Source: Bacteroidota bacterium (GTDB taxonomy: Bacteria > Bacteroidota > Bacteroidia > UKL13-3). Taken from it: a DNA stretch of 64,000 bases. The stretch covers positions 1 to 64,000 of the forward strand of contig JAAFJM010000012.1 of assembly GCA_013298895.1 (NCBI GenBank). Reading direction: 5' to 3'. The notes beneath the pieces were generated by a model that was not told the DNA's origin, ran no database searches, and saw only the letters and a program-made list of their open reading frames with translations. A program made the translations under genes and the position numbers. This document shows, piece after piece, positions 24,909 to 33,230 of this stretch; positions within the stretch are counted from its first letter, which is position 1, and every line of letters starts with the position of its first letter.

Positions 24909-26798
24909 ATGAGTAAATCATCTACAGGACATCCAAAAGGTTTATACGTCCTCTTTGTTACCGAAATGTGGGAGCGTTTTAGCTACTATGGCATGAGAGC
25001 AATTTTTGTGCTCTTTATGGCCAAAGCATTATTGTTCGATAAATCATTAGGTTCACAAATTTATGGTAGTTATACCGGTTTAGTGTATTTAACACCACTA
25101 TTAGGGGGATACATGGCCGATAGGTATTGGGGTAATAGAAAATCAATTATTATTGGTGGTATTTTAATGGCTATTGGACAGTTTTTTATGTTCATAGCAG
25201 GAAGTTTTTACCAACAAGAATTCGCGCCAATGGTAATGTTTGTAGGTCTTGGATTCCTAATATTTGGTAATGGTTTTTTCAAACCAAATATTTCAACTAT
25301 GGTTGGTCAATTATATCCTGAAGGCGATAAAAGAGTAGATTCAGCATTTACTATTTTTTACATGGGAATTAATTTAGGGGCTTTTATTGCTCCATTATTA
25401 TGTGGCTTTTTGGGCGATACTGGTAATCCTGCTGACTTTAAATGGGGCTTTTTAGCTGCTTGTGTTGGTATGATAGTGAGTGTAATTTTATTTATAATGT
25501 TAAAAAACAAATACATTGTTACGCCAGAAGGTGTTCAAATTGGTGACAAGCCTAATGTGAGTAGAAATGTTATAGATACAAATGCTGAGAAAAAACCTTT
25601 TAACCCTAAGCAGTTATACATTTGGGGAGGTGCTTTTGTAGCACTATTTGTTTTATTTTTCAAGGTATTAGAACTTGATTTAATTGGAACATTTATTTTT
25701 GATTTAACCATTGTAGCTCCAGGATTTATAATATCTGATGATAGTTTAACTAAACAAGAAAAAGATAAAATTTGGGTAATTTATATTGCAGCATTCTTCG
25801 TAATTTTCTTTTGGGCAGCATTTGAACAAGCCGGTGCTTCATTAACATATTTTGCGGAAGAACAAACTGACCGTAATTTATTTGGAAGCATTGTTCCTGC
25901 TTCTTATTTTCAAAGTATCAATGCCGTTGCTATTGTAATTTTTGCGCCAATTTTTGTTTGGATTTGGGGTGGATTAGGCAAACGTAATTTAGAACCTGCA
26001 TCTCCTTTTAAACAAGCATTGGGTTTATTTTTATTAGCTATTGGCTATTTAGTAATTGCATTTGGTGTTAAAGGTATTGACCCTAGTACTAAAGTTTCAA
26101 TGGGATGGTTAGTGAGTTTATATACCATTCATACTTTTGGTGAACTTTGTTTATCGCCAATTGGTTTATCAATGGTAAATAAATTATCGCCTGCTCGCTT
26201 AGCATCATTATTAATGGGTGTTTGGTTTTTGTCAACTGCATCAGCAAATAAATTTGCTGGAACTTTAAGTTCATTATACCCTGAAGAAGTAAAAATTGAA
26301 AAATCAATTAGCAATGAAACCGAAATGGCTCAAATTGAAAAACTTTCGGCTTATATGATTGATACTACAGTTTGGAGCGCTGATCCTAAAGCAAACACTG
26401 CTTTACCTTTAGTTACCTTAAAAACTATAAAATCAACTGATAATAAAATGGATAGTATTGTTGCAATAGACAGTGCTGCTGCTACTGCTGAAATTAGCAA
26501 TTTCCATTTAAAACTAATCAAAATGGCTAATGGCAATTTTGATAGAGCTGTTTTATTTGACAACGGTAGTAAATTGATTACCCATGAAATTACTGAAAAA
26601 GTAGTTGATAAAGTACCTGTTAAAACTACCAAAGTTCAAGTTTGGAATTTAAAACCTGAAAAGCCATCATTTGTTGGTATTTCAATTAATAATTTATTCG
26701 ACTTCTTCATGGTGTTTGTATTCATGGCAGGAGCTTCTTCAATTATTTTATTCTTCTTAAGCAAACGCTTACTTAAAATGATGCACGGGGTGCAATAG
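24909..26798 (+). CDS. Proton-dependent oligopeptide (POT/PTR2) transporter
   Basis: A major-facilitator di- and tripeptide/proton symporter. The POT signature is present: EMWERFSYYGMRAIFVLFM (the ExxERFxYYG motif of helix 1), LGGYMADRYWGNRKSIIIGG and the FYMGINLGAFIAPLLCG block. About 170 residues separate the helix ending ...FAGTLSSLYPEE from the last helix (FFMVFVFMAGASSIILFFL); this hydrophilic insert is Thr/Lys-rich and lies outside the membrane core. Total length (629) exceeds that of the usual ~500 because of it. The gene is divergent from DUF4197 and ends in a strong terminator. Confidence 0.93.
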   Translation: MSKSSTGHPKGLYVLFVTEMWERFSYYGMRAIFVLFMAKALLFDKSLGSQIYGSYTGLVYLTPLLGGYMADRYWGNRKSIIIGGILMAIGQFFMFIAGSFYQQEFAPMVMFVGLGFLIFGNGFFKPNISTMVGQLYPEGDKRVDSAFTIFYMGINLGAFIAPLLCGFLGDTGNPADFKWGFLAACVGMIVSVILFIMLKNKYIVTPEGVQIGDKPNVSRNVIDTNAEKKPFNPKQLYIWGGAFVALFVLFFKVLELDLIGTFIFDLTIVAPGFIISDDSLTKQEKDKIWVIYIAAFFVIFFWAAFEQAGASLTYFAEEQTDRNLFGSIVPASYFQSINAVAIVIFAPIFVWIWGGLGKRNLEPASPFKQALGLFLLAIGYLVIAFGVKGIDPSTKVSMGWLVSLYTIHTFGELCLSPIGLSMVNKLSPARLASLLMGVWFLSTASANKFAGTLSSLYPEEVKIEKSISNETEMAQIEKLSAYMIDTTVWSADPKANTALPLVTLKTIKSTDNKMDSIVAIDSAAATAEISNFHLKLIKMANGNFDRAVLFDNGSKLITHEITEKVVDKVPVKTTKVQVWNLKPEKPSFVGISINNLFDFFMVFVFMAGASSIILFFLSKRLLKMMHGVQ

Positions 26799-26815
26799 AT
26801 AATTAACTAATAAAC

Positions 26816-26857
26816 AAAAAAGAGTTCAGTGAATTTAATTTTCCTGAACTCTTTTTT
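26816..26857. terminator. Bidirectional terminator between POT and SRPBCC genes
   Basis: A 14-bp perfect stem (AAAAAAGAGTTCAG at 26816-26829, its complement at 26844-26857) separates two convergent genes and has T runs on both strands. Confidence 0.93.
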
Positions 26858-26871
26858 GTTTATTTCAAATA

Positions 26872-27399
26872 TTAAATTTCTAAATTTTTTTTCAAATTAG
26901 TAAGATTTTCATTCATATCTTTTGTAAGCATTTTTGTAATTATGGGTACCATTATATTCATTGGAAATGGAGTTTTTGTATCAAAAACAGTAGTTATTTT
27001 TGTTTGATGATTTCCGATACTTTCAGTAAAATTATTTGCATAACTTATTCCCTTAAAAGGTTTTTCAAATCTAATTTCTACATTATAACCTACACCTTCA
27101 ATTATATCAACAATTTCCAGCTCCCCCACTCCCACGTTTTTATCTTTACTTACCCATGCCGCCTTAAATCCAACCTCTCCATCTTTTCCTGTGTAAGTCA
27201 TCATAACGTTAGGATCTGCCATTACCCATTTGCTATACTTTTCTTGATTTTTTAAAAATTTAATGTAATTAAATACTTCAAATTGTGGTTTATCAATTAT
27301 AATAGAAGCAGAGATAGAATATTCTTTTTTCATGAATGCCGCAGCTATCAAGATTAAAGCAATAATTCCTGTAAAAATAAAAAGTATAATCTGCAACAT
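26872..27399 (-). CDS. SRPBCC-fold protein with N-terminal membrane anchor
   Basis: One membrane helix (MLQIILFIFTGIIALILIAAAF) is followed by an SRPBCC/START-like domain: KEYSISASIIIDKPQFEVFNYIKFLKN is the classic polyketide-cyclase-like entry, with beta strands up to PFPMNIMVPIITKML. The start at 27399 is one base from the stop of the upstream DoxX-like gene, and longer in-frame extensions would overlap that gene. DoxX/SRPBCC pairs are frequent in Bacteroidota; the ligand is unknown. Confidence 0.85.
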   Translation of the reverse strand: MLQIILFIFTGIIALILIAAAFMKKEYSISASIIIDKPQFEVFNYIKFLKNQEKYSKWVMADPNVMMTYTGKDGEVGFKAAWVSKDKNVGVGELEIVDIIEGVGYNVEIRFEKPFKGISYANNFTESIGNHQTKITTVFDTKTPFPMNIMVPIITKMLTKDMNENLTNLKKNLEI

Positions 27400-27400
27400 A

Positions 27401-27769
27401 CTATTGAATATTTTGTAATTTATGGTATGTAATATATGATGCCACCAAGAATGCCATGGCAATAAATGGAAGAATGGCAATTCCTACCAATCCATCTACA
27501 GCAATAATACTTGCGGCCGCAAAAATAAAATCAAATCCAAAACCTGCATAAGACCATTCCTTTAATCTGCTTGGAACTTTTGGAATAATTAACAAAAGTG
27601 AGCCTATCACCTTAAAAATATTCAGAATTGGCCCAAAATATTCTGGATAACCTAAATGCCTCATACCTTCTTTTGCCATTTCTGTATGACCAGTTAGTGC
27701 AGGCATAACCCCTTGAAACAAAAACAGGAAGCCTGTTGTTGACCAAAAAATAATTTTCTCTTTTTTCAT
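27401..27769 (-). CDS. DoxX-like family membrane protein
   Basis: The 122-residue protein has four membrane helices and the DoxX-like pattern FLFQGVMPALTG, HLGYPEYFGPILNIFKVIGSLLLIIP, KEWSYAGFGFDFIFAAAS. The role of these proteins is poorly known, sometimes linked to redox or quinone chemistry. It is translationally tight to the SRPBCC gene, with a one-base gap. Confidence 0.88.
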   Translation of the reverse strand: MKKEKIIFWSTTGFLFLFQGVMPALTGHTEMAKEGMRHLGYPEYFGPILNIFKVIGSLLLIIPKVPSRLKEWSYAGFGFDFIFAAASIIAVDGLVGIAILPFIAMAFLVASYITYHKLQNIQ

Positions 27770-27813
27770 ATTTTGTTTAATTATAATTTTAAATGACTAA
27801 TACTTCTTTATAT

Positions 27814-27821
27814 CAAAAATA
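27814..27821 (-). promoter_or_regulatory. -7 element of the DoxX/SRPBCC operon
   Basis: TATTTTTG on the minus strand (27821-27814) is an exact TAnnTTTG match, 45 bp upstream of the DoxX-like ATG. No good -33 partner is visible. Confidence 0.5.
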
Positions 27822-28020
27822 AATTATTATTTCAAATTTAATAATACGCTTAAATATTTTATTGTCAGTTCCAATTATTGTTTGCCTCGAAATATAATAT
27901 ACAATTCAATTTTTCATTCAAAAAGGATAAACCAATTCAATTTATAAACTAGCTCAATATTGTTTCAAAGCTTTAATCTTTGATAAGGAATAAATTTTCT
28001 TGGGTATAATATTATTAGAG

Positions 28021-28845
28021 TTATTCGTACAATTTAAAAAGAATCGGAAGTGTAAAATAAACTCTAATTGGTTCTCCATCTTCTTTTCCAGGATTCCATT
28101 TAGGCATCTTCTTTAAACCATTTAAGGCACTCTGATTTAAAATGTCAGGAGTATTTGAAACAACAGTTGCATCTCCAATACTTCCATCATAATCAACATA
28201 AAAACGAACTATAACTTTGCCCTCAATTTTACTGTCCTTTGCAGCCTTTGGATATACTATATGATAACTTAATGATTTCATCATTTCCTCTTCTCCACCT
28301 CTAAATTCGGGTGCTATTTCAAAAGGAAAATAATTAGTATCGTTACCATCTTGAGAATAACACAATCCAATTTTAAACTCACCCTTCCTATAGACCTCAT
28401 TTCGTTTTATCATACCATTAGGATAATAAACCATAAAATTACCATGTATAGTATCATTCACATAATTTGTCTCCGTCCACAACTTATTCTTTTTATAAAC
28501 CTTCCAAATACCACTTTTACAATTTTTTTTGAATGAACCTTCCGAGTATATCTTTCCAAACTCATCATAATACTTAAAATACCCATCCCTAAAATCTTTT
28601 TCAATGGAACTATAAGTACCAGTCATTTGAAGTGTTTTGCTTAAATAATAATCCTTTACATTGAATTTCCCATTAATTTTAGTTATCAGTCTATAAAAAG
28701 TAATGCTATCTTTAACTTTTGTAACCTTCCAATTTTGATTGTAAAAAATGGTATCTAATTTTTGTTGAGCCACAAGGATGATAGGCATTGATAATAATAA
28801 GTAAACAATAATTGCTTTTGTTCTAAATTTATTTTTAACTACCAT
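28021..28845 (-). CDS. MORN-repeat protein with C-terminal TonB domain
   Basis: A signal anchor (AIIVYLLLSMPIILVAQ) precedes YwqK/MORN-type repeats (FRDGYFKYYDEFGKIYSEGSF, CKSGIWKVYKKNKLW, IHGNFMVYYPNGMIKRNEVY). The last 85 residues form a TonB C-terminal domain (YPKAAKDSKIEGKVIVRFYVDYDGSIGDATVVSNT ... LKKMPKWNPGKEDGEPIRVYFTLPILF). Combined MORN-TonB proteins are common in Bacteroidota, where the TonB domain contacts outer-membrane receptors or the wall. No ExbB/ExbD genes are near. It is monocistronic; the 251-bp gap downstream of it holds only a weak TCAAAG/CTTTGA hairpin. Confidence 0.88.
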   Translation of the reverse strand: MVVKNKFRTKAIIVYLLLSMPIILVAQQKLDTIFYNQNWKVTKVKDSITFYRLITKINGKFNVKDYYLSKTLQMTGTYSSIEKDFRDGYFKYYDEFGKIYSEGSFKKNCKSGIWKVYKKNKLWTETNYVNDTIHGNFMVYYPNGMIKRNEVYRKGEFKIGLCYSQDGNDTNYFPFEIAPEFRGGEEEMMKSLSYHIVYPKAAKDSKIEGKVIVRFYVDYDGSIGDATVVSNTPDILNQSALNGLKKMPKWNPGKEDGEPIRVYFTLPILFKLYE

Positions 28846-28868
28846 TTGGCTTCATTTTTTTGCATTGA

Positions 28869-28985
28869 AACGCCTTCCTTGTTTTATAAATTTCTTGATA
28901 CAATTATTATAACTTAAGCATTTTGATTTATTAAAGGGCCTCCACTAGTTCTACCATGTCATCATTTATGCTTGTTTGAATTGAT
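28869..28985 (-). pseudogene. Decayed fragment of the HtrA-like protease gene
   Basis: The intergenic sequence aligns with 29725-29831 inside the intact protease gene. Shared runs include TTTCTTGATACAATT (28891 and 29741), GCATTTTGATT, TTAAAGG and GTTTGAAT. It corresponds to the stretch around the catalytic Ser (GNSGGPL) through VSRKR, but frameshifts and several stops destroy the frame. It sits 11 bp upstream of the stop of the last gene in the protease operon. Confidence 0.8.
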
Positions 28986-28997
28986 TAAAAAAATTTA

Positions 28998-29666
28998 TTA
29001 ATAACCAAGCCCAACCCCAAATAATAAACCAAAACTATAGGTTAAGTTATTGTAATTAGGAGACATATTTATAGATATTCTACTATCTTTAGTTACCATT
29101 GGAATATTGTAGTCAGCACCAACATAAATATTAAAACCATGCCCTGAAGATGCTCCTAATTTTAAACCAAACGAATTGATATAATACTCGGAATAATAGG
29201 CTTCATTTATTCTTACTTTATCGTAATTATTTGAAATGTCACGATCGTTTTGATCATATATACCATTTACTCTCGAAAACAAACCCAAACTTGTTAGTTT
29301 GTAGTTTGATGAAATATAAGTACCTAAGGGCGACTCATCTAACTCATTGAAAAAGTACTTCGATTCTAACCCGTAGTATTTATAGTCATTAATAATAAAA
29401 TCATATCTTATCTTAACATTTCCATCCATTACAACATTACTTTTATAATTACCATTGTATACATCTTCGCCATTTATTAAATAACCAAAATTAGCTGCAA
29501 GTACTATTTTATTTAAAAAACTTTGTTGGTAACCCATTTGATAGTTTAAAACCATAGCATCATTAACCGATGTCTGGAAATTATATCCAATAAATAACCC
29601 TGCACTCGATTGTGCAAAACTGTTACTTACAATCAACAAAAAAAATACAATCAGTTTATTTCTCAT
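28998..29666 (-). CDS. Probable outer-membrane beta-barrel protein
   Basis: A signal peptide (NKLIVFFLLIVSNSFAQ) is followed by alternating hydrophobic and polar residues with frequent Tyr and Gly, ending in SFGLLFGVGLGY, an aromatic C-terminus typical of barrels. I do not recognise a specific family. Its start overlaps the end of the HtrA-like protease by 11 bp, so it is the last gene of that three-gene operon. It may be a substrate or partner of the protease. Confidence 0.7.
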   Translation of the reverse strand: MRNKLIVFFLLIVSNSFAQSSAGLFIGYNFQTSVNDAMVLNYQMGYQQSFLNKIVLAANFGYLINGEDVYNGNYKSNVVMDGNVKIRYDFIINDYKYYGLESKYFFNELDESPLGTYISSNYKLTSLGLFSRVNGIYDQNDRDISNNYDKVRINEAYYSEYYINSFGLKLGASSGHGFNIYVGADYNIPMVTKDSRISINMSPNYNNLTYSFGLLFGVGLGY

Positions 29667-31182
29667 TTTGAATAATTTTTAATTTTTCAATAGCATCGTT
29701 TATAGGTATAGCAAATGCAATTCCTTCTTTGTCATATCTTTTTCTTGATACAATTCCAATTACTTCTGCATTTTGATTAATTAAAGGCCCACCACTATTT
29801 CCTGCATTTACACTGGCATCAGTTTGAATGTAAATATGTTCTTCTAACTTGCGCTTACCACTTACAATTCCTTTCGAAACAGTTTGTCCGAATGATAATT
29901 CCACTGGAGTTCCTATAGCAATCACCTCTTCGCCAATTTCTATTTTTTCGGAGTTACCTAATGACAAAGCGGTTAAATCTTTGGCTTCTATTTTCAATAA
30001 TGCTAAATCGTATTCAGGATTAATTTTAACAACTTCAGCATTAAGGCTTAGTTTTTCATTGAGTTGTACCACCAAGTTTTGATTGTTTTCAATAACATGG
30101 TAGTTGGTAAGAATATAACCATCCGAAGAAATAATAAACCCACTTCCATGTCCTTCTTTGTGGGCAATTGTAACTACCGATTTTACCAATTGTTTAATTA
30201 CAGGGGTTAAACCATTACTTAATATTGGAGCCTTTATTTTATCAATATTCGTTAGTAATGTCTTTGATTCATTTTGTAAGTTTTTACTTTTTAGTGCCGA
30301 TACTTTTTCAAAAGTAATATCATCATTAAGTAAATTATACATTGATAAATTAATTAACGCATTTATAACTTTTCTTTTTTCGCTACTATTTACAATCAAT
30401 GATACCTTGTCGTCAAAAATTGCTATGGTATCTTTTTCATTTTGAATAAAAATCCAATCAATTGAAATTTGAGAAGCATAAGCATATTGCGAACGATGTT
30501 TTATTTCCTTTAAATATATTTCTTTAATAATTGGTAATAGAGTTATGTTTGAATAATTAATTCCATATGAGGATTTATTTTTATTTTCTCCACATCGCTG
30601 ACTTTCATACCTAGTACCTTCCATTTCACCACAAATATTTTCAGTATATTGACGGCTATCAATTGAATTTTTTTTGAAATAAATATCGGTTTTCATTTCT
30701 TTTCCAATCGTTTGTCCTTCTTTTACATTCCATAATACATTGTCAATATTAATTGCTACAGGCTTAGCATCCTTTTCTATAATTCGTTTTAAAGGAATCA
30801 TAATTGAATCAAATTCGTATTTTTCTAAAGCACCAGTTGTAACATCAACTATACATGGAATACACAACAACATTGCATCTAAAAAAAGGTATCCTTGGTT
30901 GGCTTGAATTACTTCAATTTTTCGTTGAGCAGTTAAATAGTTTTCCTTTTCGATTAATAAATTCAGATTCTTTTTCTTTTTCTGTTCATTTATCAATAAC
31001 GGAGTTTTACCAAATTCGTTTCTTCCATCACTGTTATAAACAGTTGCACCTTCTATATTAGAAGTAATATATACTCCTTTATTTATTTTTTTTCCTTCAA
31101 AAATAGTTGCACAATTGCTAAACAAAATGATAAATGAAAAAATGAAAATAGCTAGAATTTTGTTATTTACCATCACCGTCAT
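29656..31182 (-). CDS. Lipoprotein with C-terminal HtrA-like trypsin protease domain
   Basis: The N-terminus has a signal with a lipobox (FSFIILFSNC), then a PEGA-like domain (KGVYITSNIEGATVYNSDG). The last ~170 residues are a trypsin-like protease domain with all three catalytic residues: His in ILTNYHVIE, Asp in EYDLALLKI and Ser in NAGNSGGPLI. There is no PDZ domain, unlike DegP. The middle (about 180-320) has no recognisable family. The protein probably acts in the periplasm or outer membrane. The ATG at 31182 was chosen because it follows an AAGGAG by 9 nt; an ATG 9 bp later is also possible. The start overlaps the upstream gene by 20 bp, implying coupled translation. Confidence 0.85.
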   Translation of the reverse strand: MTVMVNNKILAIFIFSFIILFSNCATIFEGKKINKGVYITSNIEGATVYNSDGRNEFGKTPLLINEQKKKKNLNLLIEKENYLTAQRKIEVIQANQGYLFLDAMLLCIPCIVDVTTGALEKYEFDSIMIPLKRIIEKDAKPVAINIDNVLWNVKEGQTIGKEMKTDIYFKKNSIDSRQYTENICGEMEGTRYESQRCGENKNKSSYGINYSNITLLPIIKEIYLKEIKHRSQYAYASQISIDWIFIQNEKDTIAIFDDKVSLIVNSSEKRKVINALINLSMYNLLNDDITFEKVSALKSKNLQNESKTLLTNIDKIKAPILSNGLTPVIKQLVKSVVTIAHKEGHGSGFIISSDGYILTNYHVIENNQNLVVQLNEKLSLNAEVVKINPEYDLALLKIEAKDLTALSLGNSEKIEIGEEVIAIGTPVELSFGQTVSKGIVSGKRKLEEHIYIQTDASVNAGNSGGPLINQNAEVIGIVSRKRYDKEGIAFAIPINDAIEKLKIIQNEK

Positions 31183-32791
31183 TCTTGCTTTCTCCTTCAA
31201 AAGTTAAAAAACCGTATTGGTAATAACTTCCAAGTATTGATTTAACTAATATATTGTCACCTTCTAGTACAATGGTTTCTTTAGGAATAAAAATAGGGTC
31301 TTTTGATTTCAATTTTCTTTCTTTTCTACTTTTCATTACTATTTCGCGAGATAAGTTACCTTCATAATCAACTACTGCCATTGCTAATACAGCCTTATGT
31401 ATGTTTGTCATACTTTTAACATCAATTTTCAAACGATTTTTGCTTTTCTTTTTTGAATTTTTGTTAAAATTGTCTTCATTGTCGTAATATAAAAATATCA
31501 TTTTATCTTTTTCTACCGAAAGCAAATAAGACGAATAATAACCACCATCGTTTGTAGAATATTGTATTTTTGGTACAGTTACACTCCATCCAATTTTACC
31601 ATCTTTATCTATATTAAATAAAATTATATCATTATAATAATAATGGTATGTATAAGTTGTTGTGCTTGTATTGCCATTTCGAGTTGTAGTTGAAGTAACA
31701 TACATCACATAGTATTCAGCAACCATTACAAGTCCTCCATCATCTCTTCTTACTAATTGCCTAATATCATAATGGTTGGATATTTCTTTGTTTTTATCTA
31801 CTTTACTTTCTTTCAAGTGGTCCAAAAGAAAATCTCTTTCAAATTCTTTAGTGTTTTCAATTTCCACTGTTTTAGAAGCCATGTCAATTCTTTGATAAAA
31901 AACACCAGATAATGTTCCAGTATTTTTATTGGCATAAAATCCAGTTATCAAAAGCTTCTTGTTCTCGTTATCTATGGTGTAAGAAATATCACTGATGTAT
32001 TGACTCCCCAATGAAATGTCAAATTGCTCTAAACCATTTTTAGCCTTGTCATATAAAAAAATTACATAATTAAATTTTGGTTTACCTTTTTCAATATCCT
32101 TTTTGTTTAAATTGTTTTTTCCTAAAAGAACTACTTGCCCTTCGTTAGTAATTGAATAATTCGATATACTAAACTTTTTATCTTCTAAGTCAAATTCAAG
32201 TTCTTTCTCCCAAAGTTTCTTTAAATTGTTATCGTAAACTTTATAAGTTATAGACTCCTTTTTCTTTTTTTTATCTTCTGGATTATTAATGTATAGCATG
32301 ACTTTAGATTCATCCTCGGATCTAATAAAGTTAAATGCATTAGCATTTTTTTCTTTTTTTGAAGCTATTTCTTCAAACTCTTCCCATTCACTTTCTTCCG
32401 ATAAATCAGCATTAAATGTTTTCTTGTATATTTTATTTACATCTTTCTTCGAATTATATTTTGAAGCAAAAACATGGAGGTTATTATTTATAAAAAATCT
32501 ATCTCCAGTGAACTTTAGTTTCTCCTTACCCATTTTGTAGTAGTATTCTCTTGTAGAAACTAATTCGTGTTTCATATCATATTTGTTAATTGTTTTTTCC
32601 CAATTACCAAAAATCCACCAACCATGTTTTGCTGAACCCGTAGAATAATAACCATTTTTATTACCTCCAATTGAACCGAAATCTTGAGTGTTCTTACTTT
32701 CTTGGATCGGTCCCCATTTAAATTTTGGCCTTTGAGCAATTAGGGTGTTTACCGCAATCAATAATAAACAACTTAGTAAATGTTTTTTCAT
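31163..32791 (-). CDS. Secreted protein of unknown function, 542 aa
   Basis: A signal peptide (KKHLLSCLLLIAVNTLIAQ) precedes a Lys- and Asp/Glu-rich protein with repeated strand-like blocks (VYDNNLKKLWEKELEFDLEDKKF, YDKAKNGLEQFDI, NIDKDGKIGWSVTVPKI) that suggest a beta-propeller, but I cannot assign a family. The start at 32791 was preferred to an upstream ATG because a perfect -7 element (32816-32809) lies on that ATG. It is the first gene of the three-gene protease operon. Confidence 0.75.
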   Translation of the reverse strand: MKKHLLSCLLLIAVNTLIAQRPKFKWGPIQESKNTQDFGSIGGNKNGYYSTGSAKHGWWIFGNWEKTINKYDMKHELVSTREYYYKMGKEKLKFTGDRFFINNNLHVFASKYNSKKDVNKIYKKTFNADLSEESEWEEFEEIASKKEKNANAFNFIRSEDESKVMLYINNPEDKKKKKESITYKVYDNNLKKLWEKELEFDLEDKKFSISNYSITNEGQVVLLGKNNLNKKDIEKGKPKFNYVIFLYDKAKNGLEQFDISLGSQYISDISYTIDNENKKLLITGFYANKNTGTLSGVFYQRIDMASKTVEIENTKEFERDFLLDHLKESKVDKNKEISNHYDIRQLVRRDDGGLVMVAEYYVMYVTSTTTRNGNTSTTTYTYHYYYNDIILFNIDKDGKIGWSVTVPKIQYSTNDGGYYSSYLLSVEKDKMIFLYYDNEDNFNKNSKKKSKNRLKIDVKSMTNIHKAVLAMAVVDYEGNLSREIVMKSRKERKLKSKDPIFIPKETIVLEGDNILVKSILGSYYQYGFLTFEGESKNDGDGK

Positions 32792-32808
32792 GTATTTATC
32801 AAATTTTT

Positions 32809-32816
32809 CAAACATA
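32809..32816 (-). promoter_or_regulatory. -7 element of the protease operon
   Basis: TATGTTTG on the minus strand is an exact TAnnTTTG match. It overlaps the ATG of a longer reading frame, so the functional start must be the later ATG at 32791. Confidence 0.5.
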
Positions 32817-33140
32817 ATTAAATTTAATAATTTATAGCATTATTAAATTCAAACAAATATTGAACTGTTTTAAAATCAATTTTTATTTGAATATTATTGA
32901 TGATTCAATTTATTTTCTACAATTATTTTCATAACATAATCAATCACAAAGCTTAAAACCAATCATTTAACTTTATCAATTAGCATTATTTTTATGTCTT
33001 ATCATGCCTTTATTGGCTTCCTCAGACTGACCTAGTATTAAAATGTGGTGATACATAAATTTATTCAGAAAGGACAATAGATTGTTAACAAGGGTAGACT
33101 TTTTTTAAACTATTTTACAATACTCATCATAGATATAAAA
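32817..33140. other. Long intergenic gap, no gene found
   Basis: This gap between the protease operon and valS is mostly AT-rich. A slightly more balanced stretch at about 32994-33060 (TTATGTCTTATCATGCC ... CAGACTGACC) may be a remnant of coding DNA, but I could not identify it. No ORF of useful size or RNA signature is visible. Confidence 0.3.
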
Positions 33141-33188
33141 AAAACGGCAATAGATTTTGCTTCAAAACAAAATATCTATTGCCGTTTT
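33141..33188 (-). terminator. Terminator of valS
   Basis: AAAACGGCAATAGATTTTG (33141-33159) pairs with CAAAATATCTATTGCCGTTTT (33168-33188) with a 2-nt bulge and ends in T on the minus strand. Confidence 0.85.
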
Positions 33189-33230
33189 CCCAAAAGCTTT
33201 CGGGATTAGTCAATGGAAAAATAAACCTTT

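Noticed and set aside
27965-27983. TCAAAG/CTTTGA hairpin after the MORN-TonB gene
   Set aside because: Stem of 6 bp without T tract; too weak to call a terminator.
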